Source: CAZHHM01 sp964532225
Lineage (GTDB): Bacteria > Margulisbacteria > WOR-1 > JAKLHX01
Direction of reading: 5' to 3'
DNA: 64,000 nucleotides
NCBI GenBank assembly: GCA_964532225.1
Contig: CAZHHM010000005.1
Span: 15,460-79,459 of the forward strand
Both the position numbers and the translations under genes were made by a program. Below are positions 50,619 through 59,179 of the stretch, piece after piece. Under the pieces are notes generated by a model, which saw nothing but the letters and a program-made list of their open reading frames with translations, was not told where the DNA came from and made no database searches. The first letter of the stretch is position 1; every line of letters begins with the position of its first letter.

Positions 50619-51941
50619 TCAGTAGAAGATCGCCAGGAGCTGGTCGAGCATATCCTCGAAAGAGACCTGATCGAACGTTCCCTGCTTGAGAAAATCGTTC
50701 ACCGCGTCTATCTTGGAGATGGCGTCATCTATCTTGGGGTTGCTCCCTTTGACGTATGCCCCGATGTTGATCAGGTCCTCAGCTTCATTATACCTTGCCA
50801 GGACCTCTCGCAGCTTGCCCGCAGCCTCTCTGTGCTCGTCGCTCACCAGGGTGGACATTATCCTGCTAACACTGGGAAGAATATCGATGGCCGGATAATG
50901 GTTCTTGGCGGCCATGTTCCTTGAAAGGATGATGTGTCCGTCGAGTATGCTCCTTGACTGGTCGGCTATCGGCTCGTTGAAATCATCGCCCTCCACAAGT
51001 ATCGTATAAAAAGCCGTTATGGACCCGACCTCGTTCGTGCCGGAACGCTCCATCAGCTTTGGAAGCATGGCGAACACTGAAGGCGTATAGCCTCTTGTGG
51101 TAGGAGGCTCCCCTGAAGCAAGCCCTACATCCCTTTGTGCATAAGCGAACCTTGTGGTCGAATCCATCATGAATACCACCTTAAGGTCCTGATCCCTGAA
51201 ATATTCGGCTATCGCAGTGGCAACGAACGACGCTTTCAGCCTTATGAGTGGAGGCTGGTCCGAAGTTGCAACAACAACCACGGATTTCTTGAGCCCCTCC
51301 TCCCCCAGGCTCTCCTCAATGAAATCCCTTACCTCCCTGCCTCGTTCTCCGACAAGGGCGATGACGTTCACATCGGCCTCCGCGTTCCTTGCTATCATGC
51401 CCATTAGCGTCGACTTGCCCACGCCTGAACCGGCAAAGATGCCCATTCGCTGTCCCCTGCCGATTGTCAGCAGGCCATCGATGGCCCTTACACCTGTTCT
51501 GAGTATCTCAGTGACTCGCGGTCTTTTTACCGGGTCTGGAGGGTCGGCATCAAGCGACTTTTCATGGTCAACGAGAAGCGGACCTTTGTCATCGATAGGC
51601 TCGCCAAGACCGTTAAGCACCCTTCCCAGAAGTCCGTGCCCGACCTTGACCATAAGGGGGTGACCAGCTGCGAGGACCTCGCTCCCGGGAGATATCCCGG
51701 CAGTAGAACCGAGAGGCATAAGAAGCACTCGCCCTTCTTTGAACCCGACAACTTCTCCGTACCTTATCTCATCATCGCCGATGGTGATCACACAGAGATC
51801 GCCGATCGACACGCCCTGTACCTGAGCCTCAAGTATGAGACCTACCACTTGGATGACCTTGCCGATAACTTTGACCGTATCGGCGCGTTCTACAAGTTTG
51901 TGATATTTTTCAAAGTCGATGACGAGGGGATTGTCGGTCAC
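50619..51941 (-). CDS. fliI: Flagellar export ATPase FliI
   Basis: 440 residues. Walker A GIFAGSGVGKSTLMGMIARN, VALVGERGREVRDF, Walker B region VVFMMDSTTRFAYAQRDVGL ASGEPPTTRGYTPSVF. Powers or times type III flagellar export. Lies 1 nt after fliH in the order fliF-fliG-fliH-fliI, as in most flagellar operons. Confidence 0.96.
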   Translation of the reverse strand: MTDNPLVIDFEKYHKLVERADTVKVIGKVIQVVGLILEAQVQGVSIGDLCVITIGDDEIRYGEVVGFKEGRVLLMPLGSTAGISPGSEVLAAGHPLMVKVGHGLLGRVLNGLGEPIDDKGPLLVDHEKSLDADPPDPVKRPRVTEILRTGVRAIDGLLTIGRGQRMGIFAGSGVGKSTLMGMIARNAEADVNVIALVGERGREVRDFIEESLGEEGLKKSVVVVATSDQPPLIRLKASFVATAIAEYFRDQDLKVVFMMDSTTRFAYAQRDVGLASGEPPTTRGYTPSVFAMLPKLMERSGTNEVGSITAFYTILVEGDDFNEPIADQSRSILDGHIILSRNMAAKNHYPAIDILPSVSRIMSTLVSDEHREAAGKLREVLARYNEAEDLINIGAYVKGSNPKIDDAISKIDAVNDFLKQGTFDQVSFEDMLDQLLAIFY

Positions 51942-51942
51942 A

Positions 51943-52716
51943 TTAACCTGCCTTTTTGAAAGCTTTCTCTATGAGCTCGAGCTTCGTGCCCAGCCTTGCG
52001 TCGACATAACCCAGATTGGTCTCGATGACACATCCGCCCTGCTCTACCTGGGAATCCTCCACTATTGAAAGGTTTTTGATCCCGTCCACGATGCCTGCGA
52101 TCTTTTCCTTGTTCTTTTTTACATACTCAAGGTCTTCCCTGTTGACCTTGACGATGACGCTGTCGCGGTCGCTGACCCTGTTCACTGCATCAACGATCAT
52201 GTTCATGATGGCATCTTTGTTGGTGGTCACCTCGGACCTGAGTATCTGCTCGGCGATCTTCAGGGACAGTCTGAGTATCTCCTGTTCGGAATCCTTAACT
52301 ACCTTCTTTTTCTCCTCGATAGCGCTGTTGAGCGTCTCAAAAGCTTCGGTAACATATTCGGCGACTTTCTGCTCTCCTTCTTTCCGGCCCTCTGCCTCTG
52401 CTTCTTCCTTGGCTTTTGCCCGTATGGACTCTGCTTCGGCATAGGCGGTCTCGATCACCTCCTGGGCCTTTGCCTCTGCCTCCGCCATTATGTTCCCCGC
52501 GGCTTCCTCCGCGCTCTGCTCGGCTTCCAGTCCTGAGAACTGAGACTCTTGGTCTTCTTGTTCTTCCGTATGTGATCCTGTGGACATATGTGGCACAGGT
52601 GCTGCCATGCGGAGATTCGCGGAGTTCTGGTCGTCTGAGGGAACATCTCCTGCGGCCGCCTGTCTGAGATCGATGATCCCCTTTTCGACTATCCTGTCCT
52701 TTTTGATTATGGCCAT
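51943..52716 (-). CDS. fliH: Flagellar assembly protein FliH
   Basis: 257 residues. N-terminal acidic/Gln-rich segment, Ala/Glu-rich coiled coil (AEAKAQEVIETAYAEAESIR AKAKEEAEAE) and C-terminal FliH/V-ATPase-E-like domain (ILRLSLKIAEQILRSEV, GGCVIETNLGYVDARLGTKL). Regulates FliI. Starts 1 nt from the FliG-like gene. Confidence 0.92.
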   Translation of the reverse strand: MAIIKKDRIVEKGIIDLRQAAAGDVPSDDQNSANLRMAAPVPHMSTGSHTEEQEDQESQFSGLEAEQSAEEAAGNIMAEAEAKAQEVIETAYAEAESIRAKAKEEAEAEGRKEGEQKVAEYVTEAFETLNSAIEEKKKVVKDSEQEILRLSLKIAEQILRSEVTTNKDAIMNMIVDAVNRVSDRDSVIVKVNREDLEYVKKNKEKIAGIVDGIKNLSIVEDSQVEQGGCVIETNLGYVDARLGTKLELIEKAFKKAG

Positions 52717-52717
52717 A

Positions 52718-53230
52718 TCAGCCTAACCTCTGCAGTCTTTCTGCCAGTATCAGAATGAGCTTTTCCTTGAGGCTTTCCGATACAGGCGTCTGTTTCAGGC
52801 CTTTCATGAACTGATCTATCTCCTTCTTCCGCTCACCAAGGTACATAAGGACCTCTTTTGCGTTCACGGCCGGGAAGAATGACAATATGAATGCGACCAC
52901 CGAATTGCGCTCGGCCGACAGCGCCGCAGCCGTCTTTCTCGGCTGTGAATAGAACACTATGTCATACGGGCTTCTCTGGACCTCGGCCATTCTCTGTTCT
53001 GCAGGCTCCTCAATAGCCTTTCTCTGTGCCGCAGACGGAAGCGTAAAGAACTGTGTAAATTCCTCAAGGACGCTTGTGATCGCATCTGCTGAAGGGTTCG
53101 GCAGATTATTGATACCTGCCGTTATCAGGTCAGCAAGATCATCGGGCAGGAGCTTCAGTATCTGGGAGGAAATATCCGTCCCCAGTATCGAAAGGAGTAT
53201 GGTCGCCTTTTCCCTGCCGGATAAGGCCAT
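52718..53230 (-). CDS. Half-length FliG-like protein
   Basis: 170 residues at the exact fliG position. The N-terminus is FliG-like (ALSGREKATILLSILGTDIS SQILKLLPDDLADLI), the part that binds FliF; RNSVVAFILSFFPAVNAKEV LMYLG resembles the start of the FliG middle domain. Normal FliG is about 335 residues: the rest of the middle domain and the C-terminal torque domain, with the charged residues that contact the stator, are missing. Genes on both sides are 0-1 nt away, so no second half follows. Either a dedicated MS-ring adaptor or a second FliG exists elsewhere. Confidence 0.75.
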   Translation of the reverse strand: MALSGREKATILLSILGTDISSQILKLLPDDLADLITAGINNLPNPSADAITSVLEEFTQFFTLPSAAQRKAIEEPAEQRMAEVQRSPYDIVFYSQPRKTAAALSAERNSVVAFILSFFPAVNAKEVLMYLGERKKEIDQFMKGLKQTPVSESLKEKLILILAERLQRLG

Positions 53231-54895
53231 TTACTTGTCCTCCTCGTTAAGCCATTTCTTGAGAAGCTCCGCTACTTTTTCAGGGGACTGGGAAACAGCC
53301 GATCTCATCTGCTCCACGGCAGCCGCGCTCCTGTCCTCTGCTCTCGGCTCTGCCGGTCTTGCAGGAGGCTCGTAGTACGGTGTCTCTTCCCTTCGCGAGA
53401 AGAAACGCCTGATCCATATGATAAGGAGGATCACGATAAAGCCGGCAATACCGTAGACCGCCATCCTGCCGTATTCCATGATCGTTTTTAGAGGGGAAAG
53501 ACCGGAGACTTTCTCGACCGGTATCCCGGACGGGGTCGTTGCAGTTCCCATTGCCGTCGCATAGTGGAACGGCACCTGCCTGAGGATTATCCTGTCCCCT
53601 CTTTTAGAATCATACGGCAGTGCGTTCTTGATGGTTATGAACGTTGTTTTCTTGAGAGCCTGCGTCATGTTGAACCTGTTATCGACCAGGACGATCACTG
53701 TCAGTTTGCGGATATTCCCGCCCTGTTTTGCCGCTGCAGCTTTGGGAGAAGCCTTCACTTTACCCGGTTTTACGGTCTTTTTATTCGGCTGTTTTGCCTG
53801 AGGCTTCTTTACATATTTGTTCGCGTCAACGAACTCAACATTGACCTTGACCAGGATACTGTTCGGAGGATAGAACCTGTTGACCAGCATCTGCGCTTTT
53901 GAGGAAAGCCTGTTCTCGTATTCCTCTTTTGACTTTAATTTTTCAAGAAGCTTCTCTTCTCCGGATATTTCCTGGGCGACCGGCATTGTGACCGGGACCT
54001 CTTTTGGGGCCGAAGCCTCATTTCTTACGGGGACAGGCTCAACTATCCTCGGCTCAACGGACCTTTCAGGGGACTGGTCCTCAGGCATGGTCTCCTGCGG
54101 TTTAGTGACGACCGTCGGCTCGGGCATTTCGGCTGACGGACTCTCCGCATCTTTAACTGCAGGAGGGATCCGTCCCGGGGCCGCCCCCTCGCCAAGCCCC
54201 GGTTCCGGAGTGGCGACAGCCGGCAGCGTCTGAAGGGAACCGTTCTCTACGTTCGTGAGCATGTTCCCGAAAACATCTATGATGGTAACGTTCTCAGGCC
54301 TCAAATTCTCAACAGAGCTGGCGACAAGCCTTACGATGCCGTTGACCTGTTCCCTGGTAAGACTGCGTCCCGGTTTGAGCTGGAGAAGTACTGAAGCGGT
54401 CACCGGTACTTTGGTGACTTCGAACAGCTGTGTCTGAGGTATCACTATCTGGACCCTGGCATCATCAATGGCCTCTATGCGTATGATCGTCCTTGCAAGC
54501 TCACCTGAGATCGCCCTGGCGAACTGCACTCTACGGTCAAAATCGGTAGTGCCCAGCTTTGATTCGTCAAATATCTCCCAGCCCACCGAGCCGCCGGCCG
54601 GAAGGTTCTTTTCGGCAAGTGAGAGCTTTGCTTCATCAGCTCTGTCCCTGGGAACGGCAAGCGATCTGCCTCCTTCTTTTATCTGGTACGGTATCTTTGC
54701 TCCTTTTAGGAAAGAAACGACATTGGCTGCGTCCCTCAGGTCAAGATTGGAGTAGATGACAACATAGTCGGAATACGGGTCCCTGGCCCCGCAGCTCCTT
54801 ATCGAGAAGAAGAGCAGCGAAAAAACAACGATGAAAACGGCAACAAGCAGGATCCTTCTGTTGTTCAGCGAGAACAGACCTGAAGCTTCACCCAT
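53231..54895 (-). CDS. fliF: Flagellar MS-ring protein FliF
   Basis: 554 residues. N-terminal membrane helix (ILLVAVFIVVFSLLFFSI), ring-building domains (VVIYSNLDLRDAANVVSFLK, RVQFARAISGELARTIIRIE AIDDARVQIVIPQ, ASVLLQLKPGRSLT), a long Pro/Glu-rich linker, a C-terminal helix (VYGIAGFIVILLIIWI) and the cytoplasmic tail PEKVAELLKKWLNEED that binds FliG. The linker (about 215-300) is longer and more acidic than usual. Confidence 0.94.
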   Translation of the reverse strand: MGEASGLFSLNNRRILLVAVFIVVFSLLFFSIRSCGARDPYSDYVVIYSNLDLRDAANVVSFLKGAKIPYQIKEGGRSLAVPRDRADEAKLSLAEKNLPAGGSVGWEIFDESKLGTTDFDRRVQFARAISGELARTIIRIEAIDDARVQIVIPQTQLFEVTKVPVTASVLLQLKPGRSLTREQVNGIVRLVASSVENLRPENVTIIDVFGNMLTNVENGSLQTLPAVATPEPGLGEGAAPGRIPPAVKDAESPSAEMPEPTVVTKPQETMPEDQSPERSVEPRIVEPVPVRNEASAPKEVPVTMPVAQEISGEEKLLEKLKSKEEYENRLSSKAQMLVNRFYPPNSILVKVNVEFVDANKYVKKPQAKQPNKKTVKPGKVKASPKAAAAKQGGNIRKLTVIVLVDNRFNMTQALKKTTFITIKNALPYDSKRGDRIILRQVPFHYATAMGTATTPSGIPVEKVSGLSPLKTIMEYGRMAVYGIAGFIVILLIIWIRRFFSRREETPYYEPPARPAEPRAEDRSAAAVEQMRSAVSQSPEKVAELLKKWLNEEDK

Positions 54896-54916
54896 TTACT
54901 GCTTTACCCCCTGTTA

Positions 54917-55258
54917 TCATATCTGCATCTGCGTCATTTCTTTAAAAGTGTTCACCGCCGATGTCACGGTGGTCACGGCCAGCTGGACGGCTATGTTCAT
55001 TTTAGCCGTAGCGATCATGACGTCCGAAAGCTCTGCCTGCCCTGCCGCATACTTGTTCATCAGGTCATTGGCAGTAAACTCGGTCTTGCTTACCCCTTCG
55101 AGAGATTCGACCGCTCTGTTAAGGATAGTGTCGAACATGTTCTGTCCGGTCTGTACTGTATTGCCCGCAACGGCCGGCACCGGCGCCTGTGCGATCTCCT
55201 CAGGCCCCATTATCTGGGCCAGAAGGTTCGGGTCTATCCTGCTTATGCTTTCGACCAT
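54917..55258 (-). CDS. fliE: Flagellar hook-basal body protein FliE
   Basis: 113 residues. FDTILNRAVESLEGVSKTE and AELSDVMIATAKMNIAVQLA VTTVTSAVNTFKEMTQMQI match FliE, which joins the MS ring and rod. In the run flgB-flgC-fliE-fliF. Confidence 0.92.
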   Translation of the reverse strand: MVESISRIDPNLLAQIMGPEEIAQAPVPAVAGNTVQTGQNMFDTILNRAVESLEGVSKTEFTANDLMNKYAAGQAELSDVMIATAKMNIAVQLAVTTVTSAVNTFKEMTQMQI

Positions 55259-55267
55259 CTATATCTC

Positions 55268-55705
55268 CTATTGTATCGTAAGGGCGTCCTGGTTCATCTT
55301 CCTTATGGTAGTGAACATGGTTATGTTCGCCTCATAAAGCTTGCTCGCGTAAACCAGATCGGTCATTTCGGTCGCCATGGATACGTTCGGCATGGTTACG
55401 TATCCGTTCTGGTCTGCGTCAGGATGACCGGGATTGTACACCTTCTGCATCGGCGTTCTTGTGTCTTCGATGACATTTGCGGCCACTCCTCCCGACCTTG
55501 ATTCCAGCCTGTTGGTCGCGCTCTCGAGCTCTTTTTCGAACTCGACCGGCTTTTCAGAAAAAGAAACGGTCTTTCTGCGGTACGGACCTCCGTCAACGCT
55601 GTTGGTCGAGTTGATATTTGCCAGATTGCTGGCGATCATCTCGACATGCGTTTTTTCCGCGTTTATACCGGAGATCGCGATCGCAGAAGCGTTACGCAGC
55701 CCCAT
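55268..55705 (-). CDS. flgC: Flagellar rod protein FlgC
   Basis: 145 residues. N-terminal rod motif SAIAISGINAEKTHVEMIAS NLANINST and C-terminal GYVTMPNVSMATEMTDLVYA SKLYEANITMF. 3 nt from flgB. Confidence 0.94.
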   Translation of the reverse strand: MGLRNASAIAISGINAEKTHVEMIASNLANINSTNSVDGGPYRRKTVSFSEKPVEFEKELESATNRLESRSGGVAANVIEDTRTPMQKVYNPGHPDADQNGYVTMPNVSMATEMTDLVYASKLYEANITMFTTIRKMNQDALTIQ

Positions 55706-55708
55706 CGC

Positions 55709-56002
55709 TTATTTCCTCCCCTGAGTGACTATCGACCTCAGCACCGCAAGTTTCGCTGCAAGGAACTTGGTGTAAGCCGAATACTCTCCGCTGTTCTTCG
55801 CCATATCGGCCATCTCCTGCTCAAGGTTGAACTTCCTGTCGGTCTTGTCCACTGCCTTGTTGAGCACATCGTCGAACTTTTGAGGCACAAAACCTGGCAC
55901 CTCGGCGTTGGCGATATTGTGCGCGCTGATCTCCTGCTTCATTTCGGCGCGTATCATCGATCTTTCTATGTTGGCGAACGTCGAATCGAATATTTCAGCC
56001 AT
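55709..56002 (-). CDS. flgB: Flagellar rod protein FlgB
   Basis: 97 residues, a little short for FlgB (about 110-135). AEMKQEISAHNIANAEVPGF is the rod-family ANNIAN-type motif. Starts 2 nt after the sigma factor gene ends. Confidence 0.9.
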   Translation of the reverse strand: MAEIFDSTFANIERSMIRAEMKQEISAHNIANAEVPGFVPQKFDDVLNKAVDKTDRKFNLEQEMADMAKNSGEYSAYTKFLAAKLAVLRSIVTQGRK

Positions 56003-56004
56003 AA

Positions 56005-56748
56005 TTACCTCAGCTGCTTCCTTAACGATGTTATGGACCGTGATATCAGCCTATTGACCTTGCTTCTGGACAGTTTGAGCTGGGAAGCGATATCCTTCTG
56101 GTTCACGCCCTTCTTGAAGAACATCTCCAGCACTTTTTTCTCGAGCTTCGGCAGGTCCTCGATAGATCTTGACAGCCTTGACTGAAGGTCGTTGGTCTCC
56201 GCCAGGTCCGCCGGCGTGCGTTCGCCGGACACCTGCACCTCAGAGGTCTCGGTGAGCTGTTCAAGCGATACAAGGTACATGAGAGCGGACGCGGATACGA
56301 TCTTCTGTATCTTGTTCACAGCGGACTTGAACTCGCTCTCGCTCAGCTGTTTCTTTTCGAGCAGCTTGAGGTCCTTGTCGGTAATTCCGTCGCCCTTGTT
56401 CACTCCTTTGAGAAGCGCCTTGTCGCCTTTTTTTGCAAGGTCCCTTATCATCACCTGTACCCTGTAGGGCACCGGGTTATATAGTTTGAGGCCGTCGAGT
56501 ATCTCACCCCTGATCCTGTAGGAAGCGTAAGTCTCGAACTTCACTCCGCGCTTTGGGTCGAACCTCTCCCATGCTTTCATCAGGCCGACCATGCCGTCGC
56601 TTACAAGGTCGTTGTACTCAATGTTTGGAGGAAGCCCTTTTCCGGATATCATCGCTGCTATCGAATGCACCAGAGGCATGTACGCCTCAAGAGGCATCGC
56701 GCTTTTGATCATCTCTTTTTCAGAGTGCTTTTTTTCTTTTTTGTTCAC
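56005..56748 (-). CDS. fliA: Flagellar sigma factor (FliA/sigma-28 family)
   Basis: 247 residues. Region 2 (NDLVSDGMVGLMKAWERFDP KRGVKFETYASYRIRGEILD), region 3 insert (MIRDLAKKGDKALLKG), and region 4 helix-turn-helix (EKKVLEMFFKKGVNQKDIAS QLKLSRSKVNRLISRS). Drives late flagellar genes. Embedded in the basal-body operon between flgJ and flgB; overlaps flgJ by 4 nt. No FlgM is seen nearby. Confidence 0.92.
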   Translation of the reverse strand: MNKKEKKHSEKEMIKSAMPLEAYMPLVHSIAAMISGKGLPPNIEYNDLVSDGMVGLMKAWERFDPKRGVKFETYASYRIRGEILDGLKLYNPVPYRVQVMIRDLAKKGDKALLKGVNKGDGITDKDLKLLEKKQLSESEFKSAVNKIQKIVSASALMYLVSLEQLTETSEVQVSGERTPADLAETNDLQSRLSRSIEDLPKLEKKVLEMFFKKGVNQKDIASQLKLSRSKVNRLISRSITSLRKQLR

Positions 56749-57038
56749 TGGGCCTCTCTCCTGTCAAGTTCCGCGTCAACAAGCTTGTTAAATCCGAAAG
56801 CGTCATCCTGCGCCAGCTGCTCTATCATTTTATCGGATACGGCATCCGAGAATAGCTGCCCGTAAGGACCGGAGGTGAATATCCCGTCCTCCGACTGCGT
56901 CTTGAACACCTCTTTCAGCATCTGCTTCATGAACATCGACACCAGCTCTTTTCCGGCATCGGAAGCGTTGCTGACATTGTCCGTCCTGTACATGTTGTTG
57001 TTGTCGACCATCCATACAGGAGGCAAGGAATAATCCAT
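56745..57038 (-). CDS. flgJ: Rod-binding protein (FlgJ N-terminal type)
   Basis: 97 residues. KELVSMFMKQMLKEVFKTQ, FTSGPYGQLFSDAVSDKMIE QLAQ is the FlgJ rod-capping domain. The peptidoglycan-hydrolase domain of enterobacterial FlgJ is absent, as in many other phyla; another enzyme must open the wall for the rod. Overlaps flgI by one base. Confidence 0.9.
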   Translation of the reverse strand: MDYSLPPVWMVDNNNMYRTDNVSNASDAGKELVSMFMKQMLKEVFKTQSEDGIFTSGPYGQLFSDAVSDKMIEQLAQDDAFGFNKLVDAELDRREAQ

Positions 57039-58207
57039 CAGATCACCTCTATCTCTGCGTTAAGGGCTCCGGCAGCCCTTATCGCTTGCAGTATGGATAT
57101 CATGTCCTTGGCATTGGCGCCGATAGCGTTCAATGCGCGGACAAGGTCCCTGAGGCTTGCAGCGTCCCTGACAACGGTCAGGTCCTTGTTCTTCTCTCTT
57201 ACCCTGACACTTGTCGAAAGGGACCCGTAAGCGCTCTGGTTCAGGTTCACATTGCCTATCGAAACCTCATAATTGCCGTAGGTCACGGCGACAGGAGCTA
57301 TCCTTATGTTCTCGCCGATCACGACCGTCCCAGTCCTTTCGTTGATCACTATCTTGGCCTTTATATCGGGAACGACAGTAAGGTTCTCTATCCTTGAGAC
57401 CGCCGATATCATGTCCTGCCCTGAAGGGATCACAACTACGATCGACGCCGCGTCATCGGCTTTTGTGTCGTATCCCGCCTGAGCGATAGAGTAGGCCACT
57501 CTGGATGCTGTAGTAAAATCAGGTTCGTTAAGTTCGATATAGAAAGCGCTGGCGTTCGAGGCGGTATCCTGCGTCCCTGCCGATGTAAGCTTCACCTGAT
57601 AGCTGCTCGGGACTTCCTTTTCGACTATCGCGCCTCCCGGAAGCCTTCCTGATGTGGTCACCTCGCTGTTAAGTGGCATGAAGCTCGATCCAGAGACACC
57701 GCCAAGGGACACGCTGCCCTGCGCGACCGCATAGACCTGGCCGTCCAGGCCCTGCAGAGGCGTCGCAAGCAGGGTGCCTCCTCTGAGGCTGGTAGCGTCG
57801 CCCAAAGATGAAACGGTCACATCGATCTTTTGCCCCGGCTTGACGAATGCCGGCAGGTTGGCGGTTACCATTACGGCCGCCACGTTCTTTGACTTGAACT
57901 CTTTGTTTGTCGGGACGTTGGTAAGATTGTAGATCGGGTTCGTCACGGACCTGCTGGTAGGTGCAGGGGTGCTTATCCCCATCTGCGACAACAGGTTGGT
58001 CAGCGCTTGTTTAGTGAACTCGGTCTGCGTGCTGTCGCCCGTCTGCTTGAGGCCCACCACAAGACCGAAACCCATTATCTGGTTATCCCTGGCATCCCTG
58101 ACCTGGGCTATGTCCTTTATCCTTACGGGCGGCGATGCGGCAAGACCTGCCTGTGCCAGTATGATCAAAGCCAGGACCCCGGCGATCGATCTCATTTTAT
58201 TTCTCAA
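57038..58207 (-). CDS. flgI: Flagellar P-ring protein FlgI
   Basis: 389 residues. Signal peptide (SIAGVLALIILAQAGLAA), VRIKDIAQVRDARDNQIMGF GLVVGLKQTGDS, LANLPAFVKPGQKIDVTVSS LGDATSLRGGTLL. Periplasmic ring around the rod in peptidoglycan; only useful in cells with an outer membrane. Confidence 0.96.
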   Translation of the reverse strand: MRNKMRSIAGVLALIILAQAGLAASPPVRIKDIAQVRDARDNQIMGFGLVVGLKQTGDSTQTEFTKQALTNLLSQMGISTPAPTSRSVTNPIYNLTNVPTNKEFKSKNVAAVMVTANLPAFVKPGQKIDVTVSSLGDATSLRGGTLLATPLQGLDGQVYAVAQGSVSLGGVSGSSFMPLNSEVTTSGRLPGGAIVEKEVPSSYQVKLTSAGTQDTASNASAFYIELNEPDFTTASRVAYSIAQAGYDTKADDAASIVVVIPSGQDMISAVSRIENLTVVPDIKAKIVINERTGTVVIGENIRIAPVAVTYGNYEVSIGNVNLNQSAYGSLSTSVRVREKNKDLTVVRDAASLRDLVRALNAIGANAKDMISILQAIRAAGALNAEIEVI

Positions 58208-58218
58208 ATCCGTTCTCC

Positions 58219-58812
58219 TTAGAACAGCCAGTTAAGGAACCTTATGAACAGGCCCGGAGAAGATGCTTCTCCGACAGTTCCCTGCCCTTTTACCGCGACC
58301 GTAGAGTCAGCGACCTGATATGAATACACCGTATTGTAGCCTGTTATGTCATTGGGCCTTACAGAACCCTCGATACTGATCTCCTGTACCTCATCGTTGA
58401 CAGAGACTTTGTGCGTCCCGGAAATGAAAAGGTTCTTGTTCGGAAGCACCTTTTTTACCGTGACCGCGATAATTGCAAGCACATTGCTCGTCCTTGTGGT
58501 CGAGCCTAGCCCCTTAAAAACGTTGGACCCTGAACCCTGGACCGAATTGCTCGGGCCGATGACGCCGTTAAGCCTTTCGATCGTATGCGTAAGATTGACG
58601 CTGAGATTGTCCTGGTTCTGCGTGTCCGTTCCCGATTTCTGCACTGCTGACGTCGATTCGACCACCAGTACGTTGATGATATCCCCGATCTTGTAATTCC
58701 TCTGGACAGAATAAGGCGAAGTGGAGTTCTCGCTCCACAGTGAGTTCGAAACGGAAGGACCCGATAACGTGAACAGCAAAACCAACAGAAGGAGCATTTT
58801 GAGCTTGCTCAT
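58219..58812 (-). CDS. flgH: Flagellar L-ring protein FlgH, no lipobox cysteine
   Basis: 197 residues. Core motifs YKIGDIINVLVVESTSAVQK, IIAVTVKKVLPNKNLFISG, GSVRPNDITGYNTVYSYQVA DS. Signal peptide MLLLLVLLFTLSGPSVSNS. FlgH is normally a lipoprotein; here no cysteine follows the signal peptide, so lipid anchoring is not expected. Starts 11 nt after panD ends. Confidence 0.93.
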   Translation of the reverse strand: MSKLKMLLLLVLLFTLSGPSVSNSLWSENSTSPYSVQRNYKIGDIINVLVVESTSAVQKSGTDTQNQDNLSVNLTHTIERLNGVIGPSNSVQGSGSNVFKGLGSTTRTSNVLAIIAVTVKKVLPNKNLFISGTHKVSVNDEVQEISIEGSVRPNDITGYNTVYSYQVADSTVAVKGQGTVGEASSPGLFIRFLNWLF

Positions 58813-58822
58813 TTTCCCTCCT

Positions 58823-59179
58823 CTATATCAGCTGCTTGATCCTGTTCCTGTCGTCCACAAGGACGATCCTGGGCTTGAAACCCTTGAGCTGCGTCTCGTC
58901 AACGCAGCCGTATGATATGACGATAAGAAGGTCCCCGACATTGCCCATCCTTGCGGCCCCGCCGTTCAGGCAGATGGTGCCTGTTCCGCTCTTGCCGGAT
59001 ATGACATATGTCTCGAACCGGTTGCCGTTGTTCACGTCGACGACCTGCACCTTTTCGTACTCGGCTATGTCAGCCGCGTCCAGGAGGTCCTGGTCGATAG
59101 TGATGCTACCCTCATAGTCGAGGTTAGCTTCCGTGACTTTCGGCCTGTGTATCTTTGCCCTGCACATCTGGCGCATCAT
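58823..59179 (-). CDS. panD: Aspartate 1-decarboxylase
   Basis: 118 residues. Makes beta-alanine for pantothenate/CoA. The self-cleavage site Gly24-Ser25 lies in YEGSITID, which creates the pyruvoyl group; RAKIHRPKVTEANLDY and ICLNGGAARMGNVGDLLIVI SYG complete the family. Its ATG overlaps the flgA stop by 4 nt (ATGA) and flgH starts just after, so it is translated within the flagellar operon. No panB or panC nearby. Confidence 0.95.
   Translation of the reverse strand: MMRQMCRAKIHRPKVTEANLDYEGSITIDQDLLDAADIAEYEKVQVVDVNNGNRFETYVISGKSGTGTICLNGGAARMGNVGDLLIVISYGCVDETQLKGFKPRIVLVDDRNRIKQLI

Noticed and set aside
52716..53230. Short FliG considered as a frameshifted full-length gene
   Set aside because: fliH begins 1 nt downstream with its own good N-terminus, so no displaced C-terminal half exists in any frame.
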